A stretch of 64,000 nt of DNA from Hyphomonadaceae bacterium BRH_c29 (GCA_000961695.1 LADW01000046.1:1-64000), one strand, 5' to 3'. Positions 24,830 to 32,994 are shown, counted from the first letter of the stretch. Numbers and translations are program-made. Notes: generated by a model not told the origin, from the sequence alone.

Positions 24830-25750
24830 TCAGATCCCGGTTGGCGCGCCAGCTTTCAGCTGCTCGATCTTGTCGCGTGACCTGGTTTCAACAAGGGTTC
24901 GCAGGATCTCCGCGCGCTCGCCCAGCCAGACGAGTTCTCCGGCGGTAATAGCATAATGCTCTGAATAGCGTGCATCCACATAGGCGCGCTTCAGCAATTC
25001 GAACAGGCGCCGATCATGCTTGGTTTCTCGCGGCCAGACAGTGATCAGCTCCGGGGCGAGCTGCTCAGAAAGGGAGCGGAGGAACTTAATGCTATGGGTC
25101 GACGGCGAGTAGTTCGTCTCTACAAGGAGGAGGCAGGCGTATAGCCGTTCAACAACCTGATGGAGCATGAAGGACGCATCATTGTAGCGTGCACCGTTCA
25201 GACCGAACGTGTAAAATTCGAACGCGCTTTGTACGCCCTCCATACGCTGCTCAAAATGCTTCACGGCGGTCGCCAGAGCCTCGTCGGGCGTCTGCGGCCG
25301 GGGCGTGATGAAGGGTGTGCTGCCCTTAAGATCGTATAGCGCGACGCCTTCCCTGATGATGTCAGAGAAGAAATACTGCCCCTCTCCCAGCGCGTTGTTC
25401 ACCTCATCCATCGTGTGGACAATGAAATTGACCGGGGTTTTGATGCCCGCGTCACGCATCAGCCGGTCCTCGGCACGGTACCAGTAGGTGGCAAAGTCGA
25501 CGACGCTTTGCTGGTTCACCACGATCAGCAGGTCATAGTCGCTGAGGTACCCTTTGGCGGTATGTGGTTCGTCCACCCAGTTGCCGCGCGCATAGGACCC
25601 GAAGAGGACGATCTTGAGGATCCGGCCATCCTTCTTTTTCGGAGAAGAGGTATTCTTCATCGCGTCGGTGAATTCTTCAAAAAGAATTTCCGTCACGCGC
25701 TGGAGTTCGCGCTGTTTGCCATGGGGGAGATGATCAAGGTCGCTTCGCAT
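24830..25750 (-). CDS. MNT-HEPN fusion: nucleotidyltransferase with C-terminal HEPN domain
   Basis: From the ATG at 25750 the protein has 306 residues. KIVLFGSYARGNW followed by SDYDLLIVV is the GS-x10-DxD nucleotidyltransferase site (about 48-82). The C-terminal half is helical with SFMLHQVVERLYACLLLV and AYVDARYSEHYAIT, a HEPN domain with the variant Tyr-rich motif often seen when MNT and HEPN are on one chain. MNT and HEPN domains usually form toxin-antitoxin pairs in which the MNT modifies the HEPN RNase. The frame is also open upstream to 26503, through an ORF6N remnant, so the real N-terminus is uncertain. Confidence 0.75.
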   Translation of the reverse strand: MRSDLDHLPHGKQRELQRVTEILFEEFTDAMKNTSSPKKKDGRILKIVLFGSYARGNWVDEPHTAKGYLSDYDLLIVVNQQSVVDFATYWYRAEDRLMRDAGIKTPVNFIVHTMDEVNNALGEGQYFFSDIIREGVALYDLKGSTPFITPRPQTPDEALATAVKHFEQRMEGVQSAFEFYTFGLNGARYNDASFMLHQVVERLYACLLLVETNYSPSTHSIKFLRSLSEQLAPELITVWPRETKHDRRLFELLKRAYVDARYSEHYAITAGELVWLGERAEILRTLVETRSRDKIEQLKAGAPTGI

Positions 25751-25857
25751 GGGGCTCATATTAGGCAGGCTCGCACATTGTGCAAAGCGCCAATACAGGC
25801 TCCGGTTGCAACATTTGATTGTAGTGAGTTGGGCATCGACGAGATCAGGCGAAGCGG

Positions 25858-26158
25858 GGAATACCATCCCGGTGACGACGCAATGTTCGGTGAACGCCCT
25901 TGGCGGCGAACGGCGGCCCCCCCATTGACCGCTTGAGATCACATCCTGTGATTTCAAGTCGTCGAATTGTGCCTTCGTTAGCTGGAAGGCCCATCCCTTG
26001 GGAAACCTCTCCCAGTACCTCTTCACGGACTGATTGAGCACACGGGTTTCGACGTCAAAAAACCTGGCGAGGTCCTGATCGAGCACAACCCTTACGCCCG
26101 TCACATCGACGATCTGCACGGGCATCCCATGGCGCACGGATACAAGGTCTTGGCTCAT
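25858..26158 (-). pseudogene. ORF6N-domain (KilA-N/Bro-like) remnant fused in frame to MNT-HEPN
   Basis: Reading from an ATG at 26158, VRVVLDQDLARFFDVETRVL, NQSVKRYWERFPKGWAFQLT and PRAFTEH follow the ORF6N pattern seen in phage antirepressor-like proteins. After TEH the family sequence is lost, but the frame stays open into the MNT-HEPN gene. So this is either a truncated gene or the N-terminal part of a chimeric protein of about 442 residues. I favour truncation because the joining stretch (about 25760-25858) has no fold I recognise. Confidence 0.6.
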
Positions 26159-26590
26159 GATCTTGGCTTTCAACTTGAGGTCACAGATTGTGATCTCAAG
26201 ATTCTGCAGGTTCGCCAAGGAGTTGCCAGGTTCGGCGACGATTGATTGCGGGACAAAGCTTCGGTACTTGCCCGGCCATACACTTTGTCTTGAATGACAG
26301 GACATTCTTCCCATTCGAGAATGCCGAAAGCGAAAACGTCGTGACAGAAGAGTTGGGTGTTCACACCCCAAGTTCTCGCTCTGAAGCTTACCATCGCCGC
26401 GATCATCCTTATCCCGGATGAGAACGAAGAAGCCCACAATCTGATCACGAGCGCGCTGCATGATCTGCAGACTTTGGCATTGTGATAAGCGCGCCTCTGG
26501 CATCCAGCCCGATACGGTGAGGCCGACTGGCTGCTTTGCTCAAGGAAGATGTCCATGCTGGCGTAGTCCCTTGAACAAATCTATCTTAAA
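26159..26590. other. 432-bp stretch, no recognised gene
   Basis: The region separates the leftward ORF6N/MNT-HEPN frame from the rightward DUF2840 gene, so promoters for both must be here. Minus-strand frames across it are open but have no recognisable domain, and their composition is poor in typical coding residues. It may be eroded sequence from an earlier rearrangement. Confidence 0.4.
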
Positions 26591-27115
26591 GTGAATTCCG
26601 CTGCCCCGTTTGGCGCAAAATATGCATCCCACACTGGCATGTCGGGCGCATCAGAACAGACCGCATTGACCAAGCTCACGCTCACCGTTCGCGGCAAATC
26701 TGCGAATGACCGCCTCCTGTTTGGCCGTGCCTTCCATTCCCGCGGGCTACCCTACCGAGGCGCAATGCATCTCTTCGAACCGGGCCAGGTCTTCGGCTTT
26801 GTGCGCTGGCGCGGGGATGGCTTTGGCACGCAAACCTGGCGCGTAGTAGTCGCCGAGGCAGGCCAACCGAGAGAGAAACTGACCCGTATTCCTGGTATCA
26901 AACCCGGCGCACATCTGCTTCTCCACGCCTTCGGCAAGACCCGCGCCAAGCGGGCCCTGCGTGCAATTGATGTGTTCTCTGACGCTCACGTTTTGCATGA
27001 GATTCACCCTGCCTACTGGCGCCATGTGCATGCGCAGATGGCGAGCAATCTTCCGATCGACGCCTACGATCCGGACGTATTTGCCTCGCTTGACCTCGCA
27101 AGGTCTCTGTCATGA
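26591..27115 (+). CDS. DUF2840 family protein of mobilizable elements
   Basis: The 174-residue protein matches the DUF2840 pattern: GQVFGFVRWRGDGFGTQTWRV split around the domain centre, GIKPGAHLLLHAFGKTRAKR, and AYWRHVHAQM near the C-terminus. DUF2840 genes occur almost always beside relaxase and S26-peptidase (traF-like) genes of alphaproteobacterial plasmids and integrative elements. Molecular function is not known. Start is GTG at 26591; an ATG at 26639 would give 158 residues. Neither has a good ribosome binding site. Confidence 0.75.
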   Translation: MNSAAPFGAKYASHTGMSGASEQTALTKLTLTVRGKSANDRLLFGRAFHSRGLPYRGAMHLFEPGQVFGFVRWRGDGFGTQTWRVVVAEAGQPREKLTRIPGIKPGAHLLLHAFGKTRAKRALRAIDVFSDAHVLHEIHPAYWRHVHAQMASNLPIDAYDPDVFASLDLARSLS

Positions 27116-27398
27116 GCTTCGCACACGTCTCAATCCTGGACCCGGCGGCAAAGTCAGTGAGGGAAGTAGCGCAAGATAAAAGCATCCGTGTCCAGAGGAC
27201 ACGGGATGGCAATGGGGATCAGGGATTATCGCGAGTCATCGCGGCGGATGGCGTGAGTCGCGGAATTGGCCAGATCGCAGTCACCATGGATGATTACGCG
27301 CGAGTCGGATTTGGCACCATTTGTACACACACGGGCCGCCTTCATGCCCGGATCTCCAGTAATCATTGCGATTACGCCTGTGGCAGGCATGGCTCCCT
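27116..27398 (+). other. Gap between DUF2840 and relaxase; possible traF relic
   Basis: In related elements a traF-like S26 peptidase gene is expected here, but no peptidase domain is present. A 41-codon frame at 27290-27415 (starting MITRESDLAPFVHTRAAF) ends inside the relaxase start and could be the leftover 5' end of such a gene. A 96-codon frame from an ATG overlapping the DUF2840 stop has no family features. Both readings are weak. Confidence 0.25.
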
Positions 27399-29294
27399 AT
27401 GAGCAACGGGGATGACGACTTTCGGCCACGGCTCGGGCGGATCGGCAACCGGTCCGGCGGCACCAAAGGCAGCATGCGGGCTTTCCTGAAAGGCGCGCGG
27501 GCGAACGGAAATGCCAGGCGAAGAGCTTCGCCTGCGTCCCCGCGCCATTTTGTCGGCGGGCGAAGGGCGATCATCCAGGCGCGATTTGTGAAGCTTGGCG
27601 GAGGTGGCATGGGCGCCCAACGCGCCCATCTCGGCTATTTGCAAAGAGAGGGGGCCGGCAAGGGCCAGGAACGCGCCGAATTCTATGACGCAGAGCGCGA
27701 GGGCGTAGATGGTCATGGCTGGCTGGAAAGCACGAAGGATGACCGTCATCATTTCCGGTTCATCGTCTCCGCTGAAGACGGGCAGAGCCTTGACGATCTC
27801 AAGCCCTTCATCCGGGACCTCATGGGCCAGATGGAAATCGATCTTGAAACCCGTCTCGACTGGATCGCTGTCGACCATTTCAACACCGAGCATCCGCACA
27901 CGCATATCGTGATGAGCGGACGCCGGGACGACGGACGCGACCTCGTGATTCCAAGAGAGTATTTGTCACACGGCATGCGCGAGCGCGCAGGTGCCATCCT
28001 GACCCGCGATCTTGGCCTGCAGACGGCCCAGGAACTGGAGGCAAAACTATCGGCCGGGATCAGCGAGCGACGGGTAACAGGAATCGACCAGGTTCTGGCC
28101 CATCAGGCAGGCGAAATTGGCGAGGTGGATCTGGGCCAGGTCCGCCGACACCGGGAACACTATCAGGCACGTCTCCGCTTTCTTCAAAGCCATGGGCTCG
28201 CAGAGCCTGCTGGCGGCACGCTCTGGCAGGTGCCGTCCGGGTTGACTGAGAAGCTTGCTGCACTCGAGCGCCGCGACATGGTTGCGGCGCGGATTGAGAA
28301 GGCGCTCAGCGTTGCAGGCCTGGAGCGCGTGGCAGCCCTGCCAGACGAGCAGGAGCATAGCCCTCGCGCCGTGACGGGCAAGCTGCTGGTGATCGCCCGC
28401 AATGACGAGCTTTCGGACCGCTCGCATGCGATCATCGACGGGCTCGATGGCCGTGTGCATCATTATGAACTCGGATCGCGCCACACAGCCGGACTGGAGC
28501 CGGGCGACTTTGTCCAGGCCAAACCCCGCGCACGCGGCGCATCCGAGATGGACCGCATTATCGTGGACGTCGCAAACGCATATGGCGGGACATATTCAGC
28601 GCACTATCACCGCGAGCATGACCCCTCGGTCAGTGAGAAGGATCTGGGCCTCATCCGCAACCGACTGGCTGCCTTGTCCCGGCAATCACTGGTCCTGATG
28701 GACGATCACGAACGCTTTGACGGTTGCGCGGACCTCGTCCGGCGCGTTGAGGAGGTTGCAGTTCGCACCGCCAAACGCTCGCCGACACTGCTGCTCAGAA
28801 TGGACACGATGAGCCTGGAGGCACAGGTCAGCGCGCAAGGCCTGACCTGGCTCGATCGTCATCTGGCGGGCGAGACCAGCCAGCAGGTGGGCTATTCCGG
28901 ACTTGGAGGCGAGGCGCGCGAGCTGGCCCGCCAGCGCCGGGCCGTGCTCTTCGAGCGCGGTATTGCGCAAGCGGGCCGTAGCGGGGCACTGGAACCGCAG
29001 GCGATGGAGAAGCTCCAGATCCGGTCGATGCATGACTATGGCCGCGCCTATGCCGGAGAAAGTGGCATGGCCTATGTTCCGTACCAGCCCGGCAGGGAGG
29101 TCTCCGGCAGGGTGATGCCAGTCAATGATGGGCATGGTTCAGTATTTGCCCGGATCGAATATGCGAAGCAGTTCACACTTGTGCCGTGGTCGCGCGAACT
29201 GGAAGGCATGCGGGCGAGACAGGTGACCCTCTCCTGGTCGCTCTCGCGCGGCATCCAGATTACGCGTGGGCGGGACCTCGGGCTCAGCCGCTAA
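27399..29294 (+). CDS. VirD2/DUF3363-family relaxase
   Basis: The 631-residue protein is the DNA-nicking transfer enzyme of the element. After a basic N-terminus, LDWIAVDHFNTEHPHTHIVM contains the His-x-His metal-binding motif of MOB relaxases, and GGMGAQRAHLGYLQRE holds the likely catalytic Tyr upstream. The C-terminal ~400 residues (for example VTGKLLVIARNDELSDRSHA and AHYHREHDPSV) correspond to DUF3363. It would nick an oriT and lead single-stranded DNA into a helper's secretion channel. No type IV secretion or coupling-protein gene follows, so the element is mobilizable rather than conjugative. The start is ATG at 27399. Confidence 0.87.
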   Translation: MSNGDDDFRPRLGRIGNRSGGTKGSMRAFLKGARANGNARRRASPASPRHFVGGRRAIIQARFVKLGGGGMGAQRAHLGYLQREGAGKGQERAEFYDAEREGVDGHGWLESTKDDRHHFRFIVSAEDGQSLDDLKPFIRDLMGQMEIDLETRLDWIAVDHFNTEHPHTHIVMSGRRDDGRDLVIPREYLSHGMRERAGAILTRDLGLQTAQELEAKLSAGISERRVTGIDQVLAHQAGEIGEVDLGQVRRHREHYQARLRFLQSHGLAEPAGGTLWQVPSGLTEKLAALERRDMVAARIEKALSVAGLERVAALPDEQEHSPRAVTGKLLVIARNDELSDRSHAIIDGLDGRVHHYELGSRHTAGLEPGDFVQAKPRARGASEMDRIIVDVANAYGGTYSAHYHREHDPSVSEKDLGLIRNRLAALSRQSLVLMDDHERFDGCADLVRRVEEVAVRTAKRSPTLLLRMDTMSLEAQVSAQGLTWLDRHLAGETSQQVGYSGLGGEARELARQRRAVLFERGIAQAGRSGALEPQAMEKLQIRSMHDYGRAYAGESGMAYVPYQPGREVSGRVMPVNDGHGSVFARIEYAKQFTLVPWSRELEGMRARQVTLSWSLSRGIQITRGRDLGLSR

Positions 29295-29702
29295 GGCCGG
29301 CTGGAAACAGCCCCTTCCTGCCTTCATGGCCGAATGGCAGACCCTGCCATTTTGGCCATAGCCAGCCTCTTGCCACGTGTCCGGGCCTGTCAAGGTTGGC
29401 CCCTGGCCACCGCTTCGCGGCGTGTGGCCTTGACAGGCGCGGACGCGCGGCGCACCGGGAAATTCTCCAGAGAAGACGCATGGCGACGCCAGGCTTCCAC
29501 CCGATTGATCAGCGCTCTCCCGTCAGGCGACGTGAATTTCGACAAACAGCGGAATTTGGAAGTATACAGATGCAAGCACACGCAAACACTACAGATTCCT
29601 ACCCGATTCCTCCCAATTTCCACACTTGACGGATAGGCGGACCTTTCAGCAGACTGAGGGCATGTTCGTAGCGTTTTTCCCTCACAGTGTGCGAGGCGGA
29701 TC
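29295..29702. other. 408-bp intergenic region downstream of relaxase
   Basis: No protein gene is supported. An oriT for the relaxase could lie here or upstream of it, but I could not identify a convincing inverted repeat next to a nick-type sequence. The promoter of the CopG-like gene at 29703 should be near the right side. Confidence 0.35.
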
Positions 29703-30146
29703 ATGAAACACCGCCTCATCGCCTATGTCGGAGGAGAGCTTCACTCCAAGGTCGTCGCCGCTGGCTCCAAACCCGGTCAGTCCCAATCGGCCATTATTGA
29801 AATGGCGCTGAAAGCGTATTTCTCACTCGCGCTCGACCATGCCCGCGAGTCCGGCATGATCCGGCGCCAGGACGACATCCTGCGTGCGCTTGCACGTATT
29901 GAACGCGACCAGCAGGCGCATATGGAAATGACCGACCTCATCGCATGGTATGAACTCCTGTTCTCCCCGCCGATGACCGATGAACAGATTCACGCTGCAA
30001 TCGCAGATACAAAGAAACGACATGCACAATTCCGCAAGGCGGTGGAGAAGCGGCTCGGTTCTGGGCGCAGACTGCTCGGCGAGGCACTGGCGGATGCGGT
30101 GTTCAGCGAGGATGATTTTGTGTCTGTGCAGGACAGGCGGCAGTGA
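29703..30146 (+). CDS. CopG-like ribbon-helix-helix protein of conjugative elements
   Basis: The 147-residue protein begins KHRLIAYVGGELHSKVVAAG and continues SQSAIIEMALKAYF, a ribbon-helix-helix like the CopG proteins found next to traG or trb genes in alphaproteobacterial transfer regions. The C-terminal half is helical and ends in RLGSGRRLLGEALADAVF. Here no traG or trb gene follows, so it looks like a survivor of a larger transfer module. Its stop overlaps the GTG start of the excisionase-like gene. Its last ~24 codons are duplicated at 32603-32674. Confidence 0.65.
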   Translation: MKHRLIAYVGGELHSKVVAAGSKPGQSQSAIIEMALKAYFSLALDHARESGMIRRQDDILRALARIERDQQAHMEMTDLIAWYELLFSPPMTDEQIHAAIADTKKRHAQFRKAVEKRLGSGRRLLGEALADAVFSEDDFVSVQDRRQ

Positions 30147-30424
30147 ACCGAGGCGGCACCCATCCTGGTCCGGTCGACCCTGACCAGCTCTTCACCCCGG
30201 AAGAGGCTGCCGCCCTGCTCAACGTGAAACCTCAGACACTCGCGAAATGGCGGATGGGAGGACGAGGCCTTGGCCCACATTTCGTGAAAGTCGGCAGAGC
30301 GATCAGATACCGCCGCGCAACGCTGGTGTCATTCATCGAAGGCAACACGTTCACCAACACTGCCGAAGCCAGATCAGGCCTTCGTGAGCAATAATCTGTG
30401 TGGGCACGTCGAAATTCGAAGAGG
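30074..30424 (+). repeat. Right-end direct repeat, copy 1
   Basis: This segment is highly similar to 32603-32965, offset by 2,529 bp through the coding part. It includes the last part of the CopG-like gene, the whole excisionase-like gene, and the TGTGTGGGCAC arm-type motif followed by GAAATTCGAAGA. Copy 1 lacks about 12 bp that copy 2 has around the arm motif. No tRNA att core follows copy 1. The two copies bracket the AbiE operon. Confidence 0.88.
30143..30394 (+). CDS. Excisionase-like helix-turn-helix protein, copy 1
   Basis: The 83-residue protein has a MerR/AlpA-type helix-turn-helix: LFTPEEAAALLNVKPQTLAK, then GRGLGPHFVKVGRAIRYRRA. Such small proteins act as recombination directionality factors or activators of integrase genes. 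It starts with GTG in a GTGA overlap with the upstream CopG-like gene, implying coupled translation. It is nearly identical to the gene at 32672. Having two copies in one element is unusual; either may serve excision. Confidence 0.78.
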   Translation: MNRGGTHPGPVDPDQLFTPEEAAALLNVKPQTLAKWRMGGRGLGPHFVKVGRAIRYRRATLVSFIEGNTFTNTAEARSGLREQ

Positions 30425-30815
30425 CAGAACCTCCCCTACCCTCCTATTTCCTTCGGCAGTGCGTGGCGAAGTTTCTTCGAACGAATTCTGTGACGCGCTG
30501 GCAAACTTGGAGACAGTCCTCAAATCCATGGGCTACCCCGCCAGAGATCAGCCTAAAGCGGATCGGGAGGTGCCGCCTCATGGATGCCAAAGAATGCGAT
30601 CTGCGCGACTTTCCCATGGACGAATGGCAACAAGCCAAACGAATTACCCACCATGCGGGCGAGACCGGCAAATTGAGCTCAGTTCCCGACAGGTCAGCCT
30701 GGCAGCGCCAGATGCCAGACAGTTTATGATTTTCTCATTTAGCGCAGTCTCACTGCGCAAAATCCGCTTAAAGGTAAACTTGATTGAAGTTTGAATAAAT
30801 GCTATTTAGCTAAGT
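30425..30815. other. Region upstream of the abiE operon
   Basis: Besides the operator described at 30742-30758, no gene is supported. Overlapping frames of about 75 to 136 codons occur on both strands but conflict with each other and show no domain. The last 90 bp become AT-rich, as expected for a promoter; TTGAAG with TATTTAG downstream (about 30785-30808) could be -35/-10-like. Confidence 0.4.
30742..30758. promoter_or_regulatory. Probable AbiEi operator: palindrome GCGCAGT-CTC-ACTGCGC
   Basis: Seven-base arms pair perfectly around a three-base centre. The right arm extends as ACTGCGCAAAAT (30752-30763), and the same 12-mer recurs exactly at 30819-30830, overlapping the abiEi start region. 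AbiEi antitoxins are known to repress their own promoter by binding inverted repeats; binding at this site is inferred. Confidence 0.6.
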
Positions 30816-31601
30816 ATGACTGCGCAAAATGACGGAAAGCTAAACCAGCTCTTTCACGATCTCCCCGAAGGGCTGATCGTCGATGCCGCATGGCTGCGCC
30901 AGAAGGGCTATTCCACATCGCTGTGCAGCCAATACGTTGCGGCGGGCTGGCTGGAGAAGCCCGCACGGCGCGTCTACCGCCGCCCAACGAAAACAAAGCT
31001 CACCTGGCAGCAGGTCGTTATCTCCCTCCAGGCACCCTTGAATAAGCTCCTCGTGGTCGGCGGCCGAACCGCGCTCGAGTTGCAAGGCATGGGACATTAC
31101 CTCTCGCGCGAGGTCCGCGAGGTTCACCTCTACGGTCCAGAAGCTCCACCGACCTGGCTCAAGGATTTGGATCTTGGCGTGCGGTTCATCCACCACACCG
31201 GCAAGCGGCTCTTCGGAAACGATCCCATCCATGGCAGTATCAGGCAGATTGAATGGGGACATCTGAGCATACCGCTCACCGTCTCCACACCCGAGCGCGC
31301 CATTCTCGAGCTGCTGGATGAGCTGCCGAATAACGAAAGTTTTCAACAGGTCGATAAACTGATGGAGGGCCTCTCCAGCCTCAGCCCGCGCCGCCTTAAT
31401 GAGCTACTCGGCGGTTGCCACAGTGTGAAAGTGAAACGGCTCTTTTTCTTTTTCGCGGAACGCCATCGCCATCGTTGGATGAACCAACTCGACCCAGAGA
31501 GCTTCGATCTCGGAACAGGAAATCGCGTTCTGGTGAAAGGCGGCAAACTCAATCGCCGTTATCACATCACCGTGCCGGAGGATCTCGATGGCCTACAGTG
31601 A
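30816..31601 (+). CDS. abiEi: AbiEi-type antitoxin (type IV toxin-antitoxin, winged helix)
   Basis: The 261-residue protein has an N-terminal winged-helix region (IVDAAWLRQKGYSTSLCSQY, then AAGWLEKPARRVYRRP) and the AbiEi C-terminal domain with VVGGRTALELQGMGHYL and PERAILELLDELPNNESF. AbiEi represses the operon and counteracts AbiEii toxicity without direct binding. It overlaps the toxin gene by 14 bp. The operator-like palindrome lies 58 bp upstream and a repeat of its half-site overlaps the first codons. The operon sits between the duplicated right ends of the element. Confidence 0.9.
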   Translation: MTAQNDGKLNQLFHDLPEGLIVDAAWLRQKGYSTSLCSQYVAAGWLEKPARRVYRRPTKTKLTWQQVVISLQAPLNKLLVVGGRTALELQGMGHYLSREVREVHLYGPEAPPTWLKDLDLGVRFIHHTGKRLFGNDPIHGSIRQIEWGHLSIPLTVSTPERAILELLDELPNNESFQQVDKLMEGLSSLSPRRLNELLGGCHSVKVKRLFFFFAERHRHRWMNQLDPESFDLGTGNRVLVKGGKLNRRYHITVPEDLDGLQ

Positions 31602-32451
31602 TATCTACCGGCAACAAGTCACGCTCCTCATCCGTACGCTTCCCTATGTGGCCGAGGAGACTGCCTTCGCACTCAAGGGTGGGACCGCCATTAATCTCTT
31701 CGTGCGCGACATGCCGCGCCTCTCCGTGGATATTGACCTGACTTACCTTCCAGTGGAGCCACGCGCGGCCTCGCTCAAAAGAATTGATGAGGCAATGACC
31801 CGCATTGGCGAGCGCATCGCCGCAGGCATTCCAGGCGCGCGGATCGCACTTCATCGCCCGCAGGGCTTAGGGATAGTCACCAAAGTGCTTGTCGAAGAGG
31901 GCGGCACGCGGATCAAGATCGAAGTCACGCCGGTCTCGCGAGGCTGCGTCTATGAGCCTGTCACAATGAGCGTTTCGGCGTTTGTCGAAGCAGAGTTCGG
32001 CTATGCTGAAACACAAGTCGTTTCATTCGCTGATTTGTACGCGGGCAAGATTGTCGCCGCGCTTGATCGGCAGCACCCGCGGGACCTATTTGATGTCCGC
32101 GACCTTTTGGCCAACGAGGGCGTGAATGACGCGCTTCGCGCTGGATTCGTCGCCTACATGCTTAGCCACAATCGTCCCATGCACGAAGTCCTTTCCCCGA
32201 TCCGCAAGGACATTGAGGGCGAATTCGTGCGTGGATTTGAAGGCATGACTGACGCACCCGTCGACCTCGCCGAACTTGTCACCGCCCGCGAGAGAATCAT
32301 CGCCATAATGGTGGGCGCTATGCCCGAGGCGCATCGCAAATTCCTGATTTCATTTAAACGCGGCGAAGCCGACTGGTCTCTGCTCGGCTTGCCCGGGGTG
32401 GCCGATCTTCCTGCTGTAAGGTGGCGTCAGCAAAATCTCGACACACTCTAA
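31588..32451 (+). CDS. abiEii: AbiEii-type nucleotidyltransferase toxin
   Basis: The 287-residue protein has the AbiEii/DUF1814 signature: FALKGGTAINLF (motif I), RLSVDIDLTYLP (the DxD metal site) and LYAGKIVAALDRQHPRDLFD (motifs III-IV, with the Lys and the RDLFDV segment). Related toxins transfer nucleotides to targets such as tRNA acceptor ends and abort phage infection. It follows abiEi with a 14-bp overlap. All the conserved catalytic motifs appear intact. Confidence 0.9.
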   Translation: MAYSDIYRQQVTLLIRTLPYVAEETAFALKGGTAINLFVRDMPRLSVDIDLTYLPVEPRAASLKRIDEAMTRIGERIAAGIPGARIALHRPQGLGIVTKVLVEEGGTRIKIEVTPVSRGCVYEPVTMSVSAFVEAEFGYAETQVVSFADLYAGKIVAALDRQHPRDLFDVRDLLANEGVNDALRAGFVAYMLSHNRPMHEVLSPIRKDIEGEFVRGFEGMTDAPVDLAELVTARERIIAIMVGAMPEAHRKFLISFKRGEADWSLLGLPGVADLPAVRWRQQNLDTL

Positions 32452-32671
32452 CGCGAGGTCCGCGCTGCCGAAGTGGCCAAGCTGGAGAAAGTATTGTTCG
32501 GAGACAGCCATGAAGGCTGATCTGCCATCGCTTCTCCCAAGAACAGTCACTGTGTCACGAAATTCTATCGATTCCAGTTCGACTTGTTGGCGGGCGACCA
32601 CAGCTCGGCGAGGCACTGGCGGATGCGGTGTTCAATGAGGACGGTTTTGTGTCGATGCAGGACAGGCGGCA

Positions 32672-32923
32672 GTGAACCCAGGCGGCACCCATCCTGGTCC
32701 GGGCGACCCTGACCAGCTCTTCACACCGGAAGAGGCTGCTGCCCTGCTCAACGTGAAACATCAGACACTCGCGAAATGGCGGATGGGAGGACGAGGCCTT
32801 GGCCCACATTTCGTGAAAGTCGGCAGAGCGATCAGATATCGCCGCGCAACGCTGGTGTCATTCATTGAAGGCAACACGTTCACGAACACGGCCGACGCCA
32901 GATCAGGCGTTCGCAAACACTAA
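32672..32923 (+). CDS. Excisionase-like helix-turn-helix protein, copy 2
   Basis: The 83-residue product differs from copy 1 at about seven positions (for example HQTLAK for PQTLAK, and the C-terminal SGVRKH). The helix-turn-helix and the basic wing are kept. Its position next to the arm-type motifs and the att core is where a recombination directionality factor is often found. The GTG start overlaps the stop of the truncated CopG-like relic, so the native coupling to a full upstream gene has been lost. Confidence 0.75.
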   Translation: MNPGGTHPGPGDPDQLFTPEEAAALLNVKHQTLAKWRMGGRGLGPHFVKVGRAIRYRRATLVSFIEGNTFTNTADARSGVRKH

Positions 32924-32927
32924 TTTT

Positions 32928-32947
32928 TGTGGGCAATGTGTGGGCAC
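32928..32947 (+). repeat. Paired TGTGGGCA motifs, probable integrase arm-type sites (right)
   Basis: TTGTGGGCAATGTGTGGGCA contains the TGTGGGCA core twice, spaced about 11 bp, mirroring the pair at 19838-19863 near the other end. The location between the excisionase-like gene and attR fits an integrase arm region. Confidence 0.5.
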
Positions 32948-32994
32948 GGCGAAATTCGAAGAAGCGATGTTTTCGTCTAATCCCTTGTTTTTCT

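Larger units (their letters stand above)
32603..32965 (+). repeat. Right-end direct repeat, copy 2
   Basis: Near-identical to 30074-30424. It starts inside codons equal to the CopG-like gene's tail (LGEALADAVFNEDGFVSMQ), so 32603-32674 is a 5'-truncated relic of that gene, and ends GAAATTCGAAGAAGC, 30 bp from the att core. Substitutions are scattered, so the duplication is not very recent. The gap between 32452 and 32602 has no gene. Confidence 0.88.

Noticed and set aside
30384-30794. Overlapping small frames upstream of abiEi
   Set aside because: They conflict with each other, lack domains and cover the operator region.
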